A stretch of DNA of 64,000 nt. Source: Rossellomorea marisflavi (lineage in GTDB: Bacteria; Bacillota; Bacilli; Bacillales; Bacillaceae_B). The stretch's first letter is position 1. Every line of letters begins with the position of its first letter. Under the pieces are notes generated by a model. The model made no database searches, was not told the origin of the DNA, and was given only the letters and a program-made list of their open reading frames with translations. Shown in pieces: positions 17,298 to 26,124 of the stretch. The translations under genes and the position numbers were made by a program. The stretch lies in the NCBI RefSeq assembly GCF_009806575.1, contig NZ_CP047095.1, forward strand, positions 1,554,001 to 1,618,000, given 5' to 3'.

Positions 17298-17407
17298 ATG
17301 AGTGATAGATGCTGCATGGACAGGAGGCAGATCCGGCAGCTTTTACTGGTTTGCGCTGCTCATTGCTCTGTACTTCCGGGTTCTAAATGAGTGGACAGGA
17401 TATTACA
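17298..17407 (+). other. possible remnant of a YjcZ-like small hydrophobic protein gene
   Basis: A strong ribosome site, AAAGGAGTGG, precedes an ATG at 17298, but the frame gives only 30 residues without a hydrophobic core. In the next frame the same bases read GGRSGSFYWFALLIALYF, a glycine-rich stretch followed by a helix, as in the short YjcZ-type sporulation proteins. Joining the two would require one frameshift after the sixth codon. The similarity is weak and could be chance. Confidence 0.25.
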
Positions 17408-17441
17408 TATAGTAGTGAGGGTTGAGAAGGGAGGAAGTTGT

Positions 17442-18737
17442 TTGGCGAAGAAGTGGGCGTTTCGTGCGATACTTGCTTATGCGCTATTGGGCTTGATTTT
17501 ATATGCTTATCTATTCTATATTGCCGGTTCTGGTGTACCTGAGAGCTTCAAGGGGAGCAGCGCCGATCCTTCAACGTTTATGAATGCCAAGGAGATTCTC
17601 CTCAGTGAGGATTTTTCCAAGATCAAGAATTTGCTTTTCTTTTTATCCACTCCGTATGAATGGCTCCTGTATTTTTTGATCATGATACTGGGCGTTTCCC
17701 GTACGTTTGAGAAGTGGGCAAAAGGAACGGTGAAGAATGGATTCCTGCAGACGGCCATTTATCTGTTTTGGTTGTCGATCACGACGTTCATCGCAATCTT
17801 TCCGTTCCAGTACATCTCCTATCAAGTATCCAAGGCATACAATATTTCCACTCAGACGTTTTCGATGTGGATGAAGGACGAGACCATCGACTTTTGGGTG
17901 AATTACCTGTTGATGCTCATCATCGTTTCGGTTCTTTATGGACTGATGAAAAGGTTCAAACAGCGGTGGTGGCTAGCTGCATGGGCGCTATCGGTTCCAT
18001 TTACGATATTCATGATGTTCATCCAGCCGGTTCTCATCGATCCGCTTTATAACGAGTTTTACCCGTTAAAGAATAAGGAGCTTGAAGCGAAAATCCTTTC
18101 CCTGGCTGATCAGGCGGGGATTCCGGCCAATCACGTATTCGAGGTCGATATGTCAGAAAAGACGAATTCCCTCAATGCTTACGTGACCGGTGTGGGATCC
18201 AATTCCCGCATCGTGCTGTGGGATACGACGCTGGAGCAGCTGACCGATGACGAAATCCTATTCGTCATGGCCCATGAAATGGCCCACTATGTGGAGAAGC
18301 ATATTTATATCGGGATCGGGATCTACCTGCTCTTGTCGTTCTTCGGTCTCTTCCTTGCATCGAAGCTCATGAGGGGGATCGTCGCCAACTACGGGGAGGA
18401 AATCAAGGTGGACCGTGTGGCAAGCCTGCGTTCCCTGCCTCTCTTCTTATTGATCACATCGGTGCTGCTGTTCGCCGTAAGCCCGTTCAGCAACTGGATA
18501 TCCCGTTATCAGGAGACGAGAGCGGATCGATATGCCATTGAACTGACACAGGATAAAGAAGCGGCCATCACATCGTTCCAGAAGCTTTCCAAGGTCGGTT
18601 TATCTCAAGTGAATCCACCCCTTCTGGTCAAGATCTTCCGATATGGCCATCCTACCATGCTGGAGCGGCTGAACATGCTCGAGCAGTACAAAACGGATAC
18701 AAAAGAAAAAGAAGATCCTGCGGAATCTTCTCCATGA
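17442..18737 (+). CDS. yhfN: M48-family membrane metallopeptidase YhfN
   Basis: The 431-residue membrane protein has about six helices and a cytoplasmic zinc protease domain. The HEMAH motif places histidines at residues 278 and 282, and the third ligand is the glutamate in ETRADRYAIELT. This is the Ste24/CAAX-protease-like layout of B. subtilis YhfN, whose substrates are not well known. The best start is the TTG at 17442, six bases after GGGAGGA, giving MAKKWAFRAI; the frame is open upstream but has no ribosome site. The gene converges with the DUF421 gene at a shared hairpin. Confidence 0.88.
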   Translation: MAKKWAFRAILAYALLGLILYAYLFYIAGSGVPESFKGSSADPSTFMNAKEILLSEDFSKIKNLLFFLSTPYEWLLYFLIMILGVSRTFEKWAKGTVKNGFLQTAIYLFWLSITTFIAIFPFQYISYQVSKAYNISTQTFSMWMKDETIDFWVNYLLMLIIVSVLYGLMKRFKQRWWLAAWALSVPFTIFMMFIQPVLIDPLYNEFYPLKNKELEAKILSLADQAGIPANHVFEVDMSEKTNSLNAYVTGVGSNSRIVLWDTTLEQLTDDEILFVMAHEMAHYVEKHIYIGIGIYLLLSFFGLFLASKLMRGIVANYGEEIKVDRVASLRSLPLFLLITSVLLFAVSPFSNWISRYQETRADRYAIELTQDKEAAITSFQKLSKVGLSQVNPPLLVKIFRYGHPTMLERLNMLEQYKTDTKEKEDPAESSP

Positions 18738-18744
18738 GTCGTAC

Positions 18745-18771
18745 AAATAGGACCCGGTGCGGGTCCTATTT
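18745..18771. terminator. bidirectional hairpin between yhfN and the DUF421 gene
   Basis: AAATAGGACCC pairs perfectly with GGGTCCTATTT around GGTGC. The T tract is short on the plus side, and the hairpin overlaps the last codons of the minus-strand gene. Confidence 0.65.
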
Positions 18772-19425
18772 GCGTTTATTGATCACCAGGTTTTTTGTCT
18801 TTTCCGTCACATAGGCAAATAATACATCTTTGTGATGGAGCTGTTCCCTCCGAAGGCGAGCATTGATCCATTCTGAATCCAACCCGAGGAGGCGGAGGTT
18901 ATGGTGTTGCAGCCTTCCATCGACGATGACGGAGATGGGGAGGCCTTCGTCATCGATGCGGAGGTCCAGATGTTCAATCGTGACAGGCGTATTTTCCACC
19001 TTTGGTATGATGCTCACTTCGCCAATCGGCTCAAGTATGGCGTAATCGACGTCGGAAATCTTCGGGTATCCTTTAGCCCTCAGGATGGACGTAAGCTGGA
19101 TGATCGAGATTTTCGACTTCTCCAGATTATCTTCGAGGATCGTGCCTTCTTTGATCAGCAGGGTGGGTTCCCCGAGGAAGAAGCGGTTCCCGAACTGACT
19201 CAATGTTAGGAACGAGAAAAGGATATGTAAGGAGACGAGGATGATCAGGGCCCAAAGCGTAGGGAAGAACGCTGTTGAAATCAACGGCTCTGAAGCAATG
19301 GTACCGACGATGATGATGGCCACCAGGTCATAGGGGGTCATTTGGACAATGGTGGACTTGCCCATGAGCCGCATGGCGGCGATGGTGATGAGATAAAGAA
19401 TAAGCGTCTTGAAAAGGATGGTCAT
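18766..19425 (-). CDS. DUF421 (YetF-like) membrane protein
   Basis: This 219-residue protein has three N-terminal helices (about residues 1-85, including AAMRLMGKSTIVQMTPYDLVA, in two halves, and IIIVGTIASEPL) and a soluble C-terminal domain of two similar small folds. That layout is typical of DUF421 proteins, several of which are made during sporulation in B. subtilis. I set the start at the ATG at 19425; the upstream extension has no membrane or family features. The ribosome site GGGGTGAT is modest. The molecular function is unknown. Confidence 0.83.
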   Translation of the reverse strand: MTILFKTLILYLITIAAMRLMGKSTIVQMTPYDLVAIIIVGTIASEPLISTAFFPTLWALIILVSLHILFSFLTLSQFGNRFFLGEPTLLIKEGTILEDNLEKSKISIIQLTSILRAKGYPKISDVDYAILEPIGEVSIIPKVENTPVTIEHLDLRIDDEGLPISVIVDGRLQHHNLRLLGLDSEWINARLRREQLHHKDVLFAYVTEKTKNLVINKRK

Positions 19426-19531
19426 GGTATCACCCCGGGGCTCTTTTTCCTTAGGATGACCATTGGATGGAAGGAACATGCGGAACGGACATGAAAATGG
19501 CCGCCACCCGATGGGGAAGCGGCCAAGCCAT

Positions 19532-19768
19532 TCATCCATAATGGCAGGATAGTGAAGTCAATTCATCCGTCAATTTCATAAAGAGGGTTTCATCTTTGCA
19601 ATCCAGGGCGGCATCGATGGCTTCCAGTAAGTCGGCTTTTCTTGTCGTAAGGATGCTTTCGTGTATGACCATATCAATATAGATGTCTAAGACGCTCTTT
19701 TCAGCATGCTTTTTCCTGGTCATCGCGGAAGCCTTCATCATATCAGTATAGGATTTTTTGTTTTCCAT
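19532..19768 (-). CDS. IDEAL-domain small protein
   Basis: A 78-residue protein whose C-terminal half, YIDMVIHESILTTRK then LLEAIDAALDCKDETLF, fits the short IDEAL domain found in several Bacillus proteins. The N-terminal half is lysine-rich and probably disordered. The function is unknown. It lies 198 bp from the divergent comK gene and shares that regulatory region. Confidence 0.72.
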   Translation of the reverse strand: MENKKSYTDMMKASAMTRKKHAEKSVLDIYIDMVIHESILTTRKADLLEAIDAALDCKDETLFMKLTDELTSLSCHYG

Positions 19769-19833
19769 ATACGATCACCCCTGAATTCTTTTTCTTAGTA
19801 TATGGGCAAAGGGGTGAAAATTCAACCTGAAAA

Positions 19834-19856
19834 TTAAATATTCTGATAATATTTAA
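19834..19856. promoter_or_regulatory. CodY-like palindrome upstream of comK
   Basis: TTAAATATT and AATATTTAA form perfect 9-bp arms around CTGAT. The centre AATATTCTGATAATA matches the CodY consensus AATTTTCWGAAAATT at 12 of 15 positions. CodY represses comK in B. subtilis. The palindrome is about 85-110 bp upstream of the predicted comK start point and also close to the divergent IDEAL-domain gene. Confidence 0.5.
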
Positions 19857-19906
19857 CGCGGAAAACGGTCACTCTTTTCAAATGACTGAATTTTTTAAAA
19901 ATATTT

Positions 19907-19935
19907 AGGACAACTTAGTAAAAATGTGATAGTAT
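19907..19935 (+). promoter_or_regulatory. possible extended -10 promoter of comK
   Basis: AGGACA and TAGTAT are 17 bp apart, and a TG one base before the -10 gives an extended -10 element. The -35 is poor, which fits a promoter needing activation by ComK itself. I did not find a convincing AAAA-N5-TTTT pair of ComK boxes at the canonical spacing. Confidence 0.4.
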
Positions 19936-19966
19936 TATGGGGAAAAATGTAAAAGGAGGCGGAGGA

Positions 19967-20533
19967 ATGAGCACAAAATCCCGAATCATAGAAGAATATG
20001 AGGTGAATCCTCATACCATGGTCCTGAAACCGATCGAGTATGGGGCCAAGACGTTCACACAGATCATCGAAGTGAATGATGTTCTGATTTCACCGTTCAA
20101 GCCGCTCGAAATTCTGAAGAAAAGCTGTGAGTATTTCGGCTCTTCATACGAAGGACTGAAAGAAGGAACCAAAACATTGACTGGAATCGTCTATAAAGCC
20201 CCGATCATTGTGAATCCCCAGATGTCCCTTTTCTTCTTCCCTACAACATCTCCCGCCAAGCATGAATGCACATGGATATCCCATGCCTTTGTAAAGGAGT
20301 ACGAGCCGCTGGAAGATGGTTCCACGAATGTTTACCTGCAAAACCAGCAAACTTGCATCGTGCCGATTTCGTACAGCTCCTTCAAGAATCAGATGAGGAA
20401 GACAGCGGAACTGCGCATTGCCTACTCACAGAGGATTTCAGAGATGGAAACCCGTTATGGGCTCGGTGCACCCGATCCGTCCCAGGTGAAGATGTTCTTT
20501 CTGGATCGGGATATTCCGAAACAGGATGCGTGA
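19967..20533 (+). CDS. comK: competence transcription factor ComK
   Basis: ComK is the master activator of late competence genes and of its own promoter. The 188-residue protein aligns along its length with B. subtilis ComK: YEVNPHTMVLKP at the start, KSCEYFGSSYEGLKEGT, the HECTWISHAFVKEY block, and PISYSSFKNQMRKTAELR. The C-terminus (AYSQRISEMETRYGLGA onward) differs from B. subtilis, where this tail is involved in MecA binding. I chose the ATG at 19967 because GGCGGAGG precedes it; an ATG at 19937 has no ribosome site. Its presence suggests the strain may be, or may once have been, naturally competent. Confidence 0.93.
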   Translation: MSTKSRIIEEYEVNPHTMVLKPIEYGAKTFTQIIEVNDVLISPFKPLEILKKSCEYFGSSYEGLKEGTKTLTGIVYKAPIIVNPQMSLFFFPTTSPAKHECTWISHAFVKEYEPLEDGSTNVYLQNQQTCIVPISYSSFKNQMRKTAELRIAYSQRISEMETRYGLGAPDPSQVKMFFLDRDIPKQDA

Positions 20534-20536
20534 TAT

Positions 20537-20926
20537 TCAAGCTTCCTTCGTCGAATCCTTTCCAGGACTGAGGAAGCGCTGGAATAAGTAGTGGCGCAGG
20601 AGTTCTTCCACCCTGTTCCTCAGCCTCGGGTTGAAGTAATTATGGTGTTCTTCATACCCCTTGTATAAAAACATGTACATGGTGAATGCATCATCCGTCT
20701 GGATTTTCTCCACCTTCATCTTGTTATTCCTCATATACCTCCTCACACGGGCAAGCTCTGCCTGTATCGTTTTCATCGTTTCCTCGATCAGTTCCAGGTA
20801 GGGACGTTTCAGTTTGAACGGGCTGGAGGTCACGACCTGCATATCACGATTCAGGATCGTCAGGACCATGGGCAGGTAAATCGCCAGTTCCAGAATGTTT
20901 CGATCGTCTTCAGGGATCCTTGTCAT
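20537..20926 (-). CDS. yhjD: YhjD family protein
   Basis: A 129-residue soluble protein beginning MTRIPEDDRNILELAIYLPM, like B. subtilis YhjD, with a helical central part and a basic C-terminus. I placed the start at 20926, nine bases after AAAGGAG. The stop lies three bases from the end of comK in a tail-to-tail arrangement, with no clear terminator between them. The function is unknown. Confidence 0.8.
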   Translation of the reverse strand: MTRIPEDDRNILELAIYLPMVLTILNRDMQVVTSSPFKLKRPYLELIEETMKTIQAELARVRRYMRNNKMKVEKIQTDDAFTMYMFLYKGYEEHHNYFNPRLRNRVEELLRHYLFQRFLSPGKDSTKEA

Positions 20927-21182
20927 GAGTGATGACTCCTTTGATTCATGCTTTCCAACCGGGGATCCCCGGGGAAGGCATGAGTCTTTTTGATTGGAAC
21001 GTGTGTTCGTATCTATTGTACGGTGTATGAAGATGCTTTTCAATACTAAGTTAATGTGTTTCTATTATGAAAGTTTTTGCAATGTTTTATCCATGGCCAT
21101 GCTGGATGGTAGAATGATGAATATCCGTACCTTGGTGACAGGAGGGTACACACCATCACATCAAAGGAGTGATCATACGCTC

Positions 21183-23153
21183 ATGGATCGACAAACCGTT
21201 TCCATCAATGATCTATACCATATCAAGGCCATTTCCTCCCCGCGGTTTTCCCCGGACGGAAAGGAGGCCGTTTTTCTTCAGACGGTGATGTGTGAAGAAA
21301 AGGATGCCTACTTCACCCGGCTTTTCCATTATGAAGGGGAGGGTGACCGGCTTCGGCAGTGGACGTTTCAGGAAGAAAGGATTTCATCCCCTGCATGGTC
21401 GCCGTGTGGCAGGTATATCGCCTTTCTGTCAGATCGCACAGGCGTCACGCAAATCTATAGGATGTCACGCAGCGGGGGAGAGCCTGAAAGGATGACGGAT
21501 TGCTCGTCATCGGTCAAGCAGTTTCTTTGGTCTCCCTGCTCCACCAAAATCGTGTTCAGCATGAAGCTTGGGGCGGGGGCCGACCCGCAAGGAAAGATGG
21601 AAGAAGAGAAGCGTCTCCTGCCTTATGTCACCTCTACGATGAAATATAAAGGCGACGGGGAAGGGCTGCGGGATCACCGCCATTCTCAGCTTGTCATCAT
21701 GGATCTGGTCACCGGGAAGGCTGAAAGAGTGAGTGATGATCATCATGATTATACTCTCCAGGACTGGTCCCCAGATGGCAAAGAACTTTTGGTGGCAGCC
21801 GACCTCAGTGATGATGCGGATTTTTCATTTCAGCATCATTTGTATACTTGGTCCATCGATACGGGCAGCAAGGAGAGGATTACCGGAGGGCGAGGACAGT
21901 ACGGAGCCGCACGGTGGTCCCCCGATGGACGGCATATCGCATACATAGGGGATGAGAGGGAGTATGTCAACGCCACGCAGCCGAAACTGTGGATCCACAA
22001 CGTGGAAGCCCGGAATGCATACTGCTTGAGCGAAGGACTCGATCTTCCCATCGGTGACTATATGAACAGTGATGCCGTCCAGGCGGTCCAGGCACCGGGG
22101 ATCAAATGGTCTACAGATAATGAAAGTGTATATTTCTTGGCATCCGACTCGGGGAATACGGTTTTATACTATGGTCATATCGACGGCGCGATCTTCCCTG
22201 CCTATCTGGAAGCGGAACAGCATGTATATGATTTTGACTTCCATCCTCAAGGGCAGCGGATCATCATGGCGATGAGCACTCCTTCCAAACCGGGAGAGCT
22301 TTACCTGCTCCATGTTCCGACCGGGGCCATCAGGCAGCTGACTACAAGCAATGAAGAATGGATTGAAAGTCGGTCATTGGCCGAAACTGAATCCTTTTAC
22401 TTTCAAGGGGCGAAGGGTGAGATGGTCCAAGGATGGCTAATGAAACCTGCAGACACAGGCGGTGAAAGGAAAATTCCCCTTGTGGTGGAAATCCACGGAG
22501 GTCCCCACACCATGTATGGGAATACATTCTTCCATGAGCTACAGGTGCTCGCCGGAGACTATGCGGTCTTGTTCATCAATCCAAGGGGGAGTCATGGCTA
22601 TGGTCAGGCATTTGCCGATGATGTGCGCGGTGACTATGGCAACGGAGATTACGAAGACATCATGAAAGCCGTCGATCACGTGCTGGAACACTTCAGCTTC
22701 CTGGACGAGAACCGGTTGGGTGTGACCGGCGGGAGCTACGGTGGATTCATGACGAATTGGATCATCGGTCATACAGATCGTTTCAAAGCTGCCGTCACCC
22801 AAAGGTCCATCAGTAATTGGGTCAGCTTTTATGGAGTGAGCGATATCGGCTATTCCTTCACGGAGTGGCAGATCGGTTCAGGTCTGGAGGATATGGAGAA
22901 ACTTTGGAGGCACTCGCCCCTTGCGTTTGTGAGAGAGATGGCTACCCCCCTTCTCATCATGCATAGTGAAGAAGACCTGAGATGCCCTATCGAACAGGCG
23001 GAACAACTGTACATCGCTTTGAAGCGCGAGAAGAAAGAAGCAAAGTTCGTCCGCTTCCCTCAATCAGATCATAACCTGTCCAGGAATGGTACGCCGTCAC
23101 TCAGGGTTCACAGATTGAAAGAGATGACGCAGTGGTTCAAGGAACATCTGTAA
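21183..23153 (+). CDS. S9-family prolyl-oligopeptidase-like peptidase (YuxL-like)
   Basis: This is a 656-residue cytoplasmic serine peptidase with an N-terminal beta-propeller of WD40/PD40-like blades (repeated SPDGK or SPCGRYIAFLSD motifs) and a C-terminal alpha/beta-hydrolase domain. The catalytic triad is visible: serine 518 in GGSYGG, aspartate 598 in HSEEDLRCP and histidine 630 in SDHNLSR. Size and layout match B. subtilis YuxL. The chosen ATG at 21183 has a ribosome site (AAAGGAG) rather far upstream, at 13 bases; the frame stays open for 63 more codons that show no family similarity. It probably cleaves short acylated or proline-containing peptides. Confidence 0.87.
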   Translation: MDRQTVSINDLYHIKAISSPRFSPDGKEAVFLQTVMCEEKDAYFTRLFHYEGEGDRLRQWTFQEERISSPAWSPCGRYIAFLSDRTGVTQIYRMSRSGGEPERMTDCSSSVKQFLWSPCSTKIVFSMKLGAGADPQGKMEEEKRLLPYVTSTMKYKGDGEGLRDHRHSQLVIMDLVTGKAERVSDDHHDYTLQDWSPDGKELLVAADLSDDADFSFQHHLYTWSIDTGSKERITGGRGQYGAARWSPDGRHIAYIGDEREYVNATQPKLWIHNVEARNAYCLSEGLDLPIGDYMNSDAVQAVQAPGIKWSTDNESVYFLASDSGNTVLYYGHIDGAIFPAYLEAEQHVYDFDFHPQGQRIIMAMSTPSKPGELYLLHVPTGAIRQLTTSNEEWIESRSLAETESFYFQGAKGEMVQGWLMKPADTGGERKIPLVVEIHGGPHTMYGNTFFHELQVLAGDYAVLFINPRGSHGYGQAFADDVRGDYGNGDYEDIMKAVDHVLEHFSFLDENRLGVTGGSYGGFMTNWIIGHTDRFKAAVTQRSISNWVSFYGVSDIGYSFTEWQIGSGLEDMEKLWRHSPLAFVREMATPLLIMHSEEDLRCPIEQAEQLYIALKREKKEAKFVRFPQSDHNLSRNGTPSLRVHRLKEMTQWFKEHL

Positions 23154-23378
23154 GGGAAAGGACCGCGGAGGGAGAGTGTGATCCCGAAGCGGTTTTTTTC
23201 TGGGATCCTGCCCTTTCAGGGGGACGGATTGAAAAGGGGAGGTTTAAAGCGGCCCTTGCGAGGTTAAGGATGTATAATACAAACTGCGATATGGAAAATG
23301 AAACATGATATGATATGATGAAGAAAATATCACGAAATGAGTCTTTTTTTCATGGTCGTTTAAGGGGAAACATATACT

Positions 23379-24020
23379 ATGGATATCCAAGCGTTCAAAG
23401 ATTGGTTCACACTTGAAAACATTATGGACCTCATTCAGCAATACCGGTCATTCGGGCCCGTTCCGGGAATCCTTCTACCAATGCTTGAAGCCTTCCTTCC
23501 TTTTTTGCCGCTGTTTGTATTCGTCCTAGCGAATGCGAATGCGTTCGGTTTGTGGTTCGGATTCCTGTTTTCATGGATAGGGGCTTCTGCAGGGGCTTTG
23601 TTGGTCTTTATGCTGGTAAGAAGATACGGGGAAGCAAGGTTCTTCCGTTTCTTAAAGAAGAATAAACAGGCATCCCGTCTGACCCATTGGGTGGACAGGC
23701 ACGGCTTCGGTCCTTTATTCATCCTGCTCTGCTTCCCGTTTACACCCTCGGCCCTCGTAAACGTCGTGGCCGGGCTCTCCCGTATCAGTATCGCTCAATA
23801 TATGCTGGCCGTCATCACGGGAAAAATGGTGATGATTTTCACCATTAGCTTTATCGGTTATGATATTGTATCATTAGTGAAACAGCCGATCCGTACCGTC
23901 ATCGTGGGAGCGATCATCTTCCTCCTTTGGTTTGTCGGCAAGCGCATAGAGGCTCATCTCAATAAAAAGCTTGAAATGGACCAGCGAAACGAACGCAAGA
24001 AGCAGGAGGAATCACATTGA
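23379..24020 (+). CDS. yhjE: TVP38/TMEM64 (DedA-superfamily) membrane protein YhjE
   Basis: The 213-residue protein has about five helices and the family motif FGPLFILLCFPFTPSALVN followed by VAGLSRISIAQYM. TVP38/TMEM64 proteins belong to the DedA/VTT superfamily, implicated in lipid movement across membranes; the role of this member is not known. Its TGA stop overlaps the TTG start of sipV, so the two are translationally coupled, as in B. subtilis. Confidence 0.88.
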   Translation: MDIQAFKDWFTLENIMDLIQQYRSFGPVPGILLPMLEAFLPFLPLFVFVLANANAFGLWFGFLFSWIGASAGALLVFMLVRRYGEARFFRFLKKNKQASRLTHWVDRHGFGPLFILLCFPFTPSALVNVVAGLSRISIAQYMLAVITGKMVMIFTISFIGYDIVSLVKQPIRTVIVGAIIFLLWFVGKRIEAHLNKKLEMDQRNERKKQEESH

Positions 24021-24577
24021 AAGAACAGATAAAGAAAGAGGGCCTGGAATGGATCAAGGCACTTGCGATCGGATTGATCATCTTCATCGTCATCCGCACG
24101 TTCCTCTTTTCGAATTATGTAGTGGACGGCGAATCCATGATGCCCACCCTTCAAGACGGCAATAAGCTCGTCGTGAATAAAATCGGATATCAGATCGGGG
24201 ATCTTCACCGCTTTGACGTACTCGTATTCCATGCCAATGAAAAAGAAGACTATGTAAAGCGCGTCATCGGGCTGCCGGGCGACACGGTCACCTATAAAAA
24301 TGATAAACTTTATATAAACGGAAAATATTACGAAGAGCCATATCTGGATACGTATAAAGCAGAAAATTCTGGCGGGAAGCTTACTGGTGATTTCACCCTC
24401 GAAGAATTGACAGGGGATAAGAAAGTGCCAAAGGGTAAACTCTTCGTCCTTGGAGACAATCGCCGAGGCAGCGAGGACAGCCGATATTTCGGATTCATCG
24501 ACCGAGAGCAGGTAGTGGGGAAAGTGAATCTCCGGTACTGGCCATTGAATGAGTGGGACGTCCAATTTAAAAACTGA
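24017..24577 (+). CDS. sipV: type I signal peptidase SipV
   Basis: The enzyme removes signal peptides from secreted preproteins at the outer face of the membrane. The 186-residue protein has one N-terminal anchor (about residues 13-32) and then box motifs with the catalytic serine 40 in GESMMPTL and lysine 81 in DYVKRVIGLPGD, plus FVLGDNRRGSEDSRYFG. It starts at a TTG after AGGAGG inside the end of yhjE. It is the second gene of the yhjE-sipV pair, with a strong terminator after it. Confidence 0.94.
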   Translation: MKEQIKKEGLEWIKALAIGLIIFIVIRTFLFSNYVVDGESMMPTLQDGNKLVVNKIGYQIGDLHRFDVLVFHANEKEDYVKRVIGLPGDTVTYKNDKLYINGKYYEEPYLDTYKAENSGGKLTGDFTLEELTGDKKVPKGKLFVLGDNRRGSEDSRYFGFIDREQVVGKVNLRYWPLNEWDVQFKN

Positions 24578-24607
24578 TCCTGAAGGAACTACCCGTACAA
24601 AACATTG

Positions 24608-24647
24608 AAGCACCGAGCAAGGCATCCCTGCCTTGCTTGGTGCTTTT
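24608..24647 (+). terminator. terminator after sipV
   Basis: AGCACCGAGCAAGGCA pairs with TGCCTTGCTTGGTGCT around TCCC and is followed by five Ts. Confidence 0.92.
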
Positions 24648-24782
24648 TATCATGTCCCGGGTCGAGGGGCAACACCGGGATGAGCCGAATGGAGCATTTT
24701 CCTGGAAATGATCAAAAAATCGATCTCCACGGCCCCGTTATCCTGTACGCTAAAGGTAGACCATACCTGGGAGGGAAGAGTA

Positions 24783-25964
24783 GTGAAACAATACATGCGG
24801 ATTACAGTGGTGCTGATCATGGCGGTCCTTTTGACGGCATGTGGGCAAGTGGCAGGCGATCAACCTGCAGGAAAGGAAGATGTTTCTCATCTTCAGATTG
24901 CAAAAAGAGACGCTTCCACACCGCTGACAGTAGAGGCTGCCCTTGAGCGCCAAGACGGTTCACTTGCTGAAGTAGCGGGATTTGTCACGGGTCAGCCTGT
25001 ATCTGATTCGGAAGTGCTGACAGCCGGTTTCACGAATGACTATGCCCTTGCCCTCGCGGATGAACCGGGAGAAGCAGATCCGGAGAAGATGCTGTTTGTC
25101 CAGATCCCTTCTTCCAAAAGGCTTGAAGATGGCCTGAAGACGAATCCTGGCATAATCGGTAAGAAACGAGTGATCACCGGGAAACTGACCAGTTACTTCT
25201 CCCACCCTGGAATAAAGGGAGTCACCTCCATTTCACCGGGGGAGGAGGACGAGGGGAAAGAGGACGAGCCTTCGACAGATTCCGGAGGCTACTACTCAAG
25301 TGCTGAAGGGTTGAGCGGTGAAGCACTGAAATCGGCTCTTCACGACATCATCGATGATCACAGGGAGCTGTCTTATAGCGAGCTATGGGACGCGATGGCC
25401 AAAACGGATGAGGACCCCGATCATCCCGGTAATGTCATTCTGCTTTATACGGGGAGATCCCAGGCAAAGGAGTTGCACGGGGGAGATGTGGATGATTGGA
25501 ACAGGGAGCATGTGTGGGCAAAGTCCCACGGGAATTTCGGAACGGCAAGAGGGCCGGGGACCGATCTACACCACCTGAGACCGGCCGATGTCACGGTCAA
25601 TTCTTCCAGGGGGAATCTCGATTTCGATAACGGCGGTTCACCGCATGATGAAGCGGATGGGAATTTTTCCGATGAAGACTCATGGGAACCGCGGGACGAG
25701 GTGAAAGGCGACGTGGCACGGATGCTCTTCTATATGGCCGTCCGCTATGAAGGGGATGCCGGGGAATTGGATCTTGAACTGAATGACCGCGTGAATAATG
25801 GCAAGGCACCGAACCACGGGCGGCTGTCGGTCCTGCTGGACTGGCATGAATCGGATCCCGTCGATGACCGTGAAAGGCGGAGGAACGAAATCATCTATGA
25901 GGAGTATCAGGGTAATCGGAACCCCTTTATCGATCATCCAGAATGGGCAGATCAAATATGGTGA
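24783..25964 (+). CDS. secreted endonuclease I-family nuclease lipoprotein
   Basis: A 393-residue exported protein. The signal ends in a lipobox, LLTACG, so it is probably anchored to the outer membrane face. An N-terminal OB-like domain (VAGFVTGQPVSDS to VTSISPGEE, about residues 45-150) resembles the DUF6359 domain of Bacillus secreted nucleases. An acidic linker is followed by the endonuclease I domain, with the active-site segment DDWNREHVWAKSHGNF (histidine 243), DLHHLRPAD and a conserved ...RNPFIDHPEW ending. B. subtilis YurI/BsnA has the same catalytic domain. The GTG at 24783, seven bases after GGAGGG, is the best start. It probably scavenges extracellular DNA or RNA. Confidence 0.85.
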   Translation: MKQYMRITVVLIMAVLLTACGQVAGDQPAGKEDVSHLQIAKRDASTPLTVEAALERQDGSLAEVAGFVTGQPVSDSEVLTAGFTNDYALALADEPGEADPEKMLFVQIPSSKRLEDGLKTNPGIIGKKRVITGKLTSYFSHPGIKGVTSISPGEEDEGKEDEPSTDSGGYYSSAEGLSGEALKSALHDIIDDHRELSYSELWDAMAKTDEDPDHPGNVILLYTGRSQAKELHGGDVDDWNREHVWAKSHGNFGTARGPGTDLHHLRPADVTVNSSRGNLDFDNGGSPHDEADGNFSDEDSWEPRDEVKGDVARMLFYMAVRYEGDAGELDLELNDRVNNGKAPNHGRLSVLLDWHESDPVDDRERRRNEIIYEEYQGNRNPFIDHPEWADQIW

Positions 25965-25966
25965 AA

Positions 25967-25999
25967 AGGACAGTCCGGGGCATCTTCCCGGACTGTTTT
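25967..25999 (+). terminator. terminator after the nuclease gene
   Basis: GACAGTCCGGG pairs with CCCGGACTGTT across a short GCATCTT loop and is followed by Ts. Confidence 0.88.
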
Positions 26000-26124
26000 G
26001 CTTTCTGTTGGAAATCAGGCGGATTAGCATATTTTATAGACAATCTATATTATAATGAACCTATCCAAAAAAACATGTTACTTACCGGATAGACTAAGAG
26101 GATAACGGGAAAGGAGTGAGGGAG

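Noticed and set aside
19861-19880. ComK box (AAAA ... TTTT) before comK
   Set aside because: The AAAA and TTTT are separated by nine bases, not five, and no second box stands at a canonical distance.
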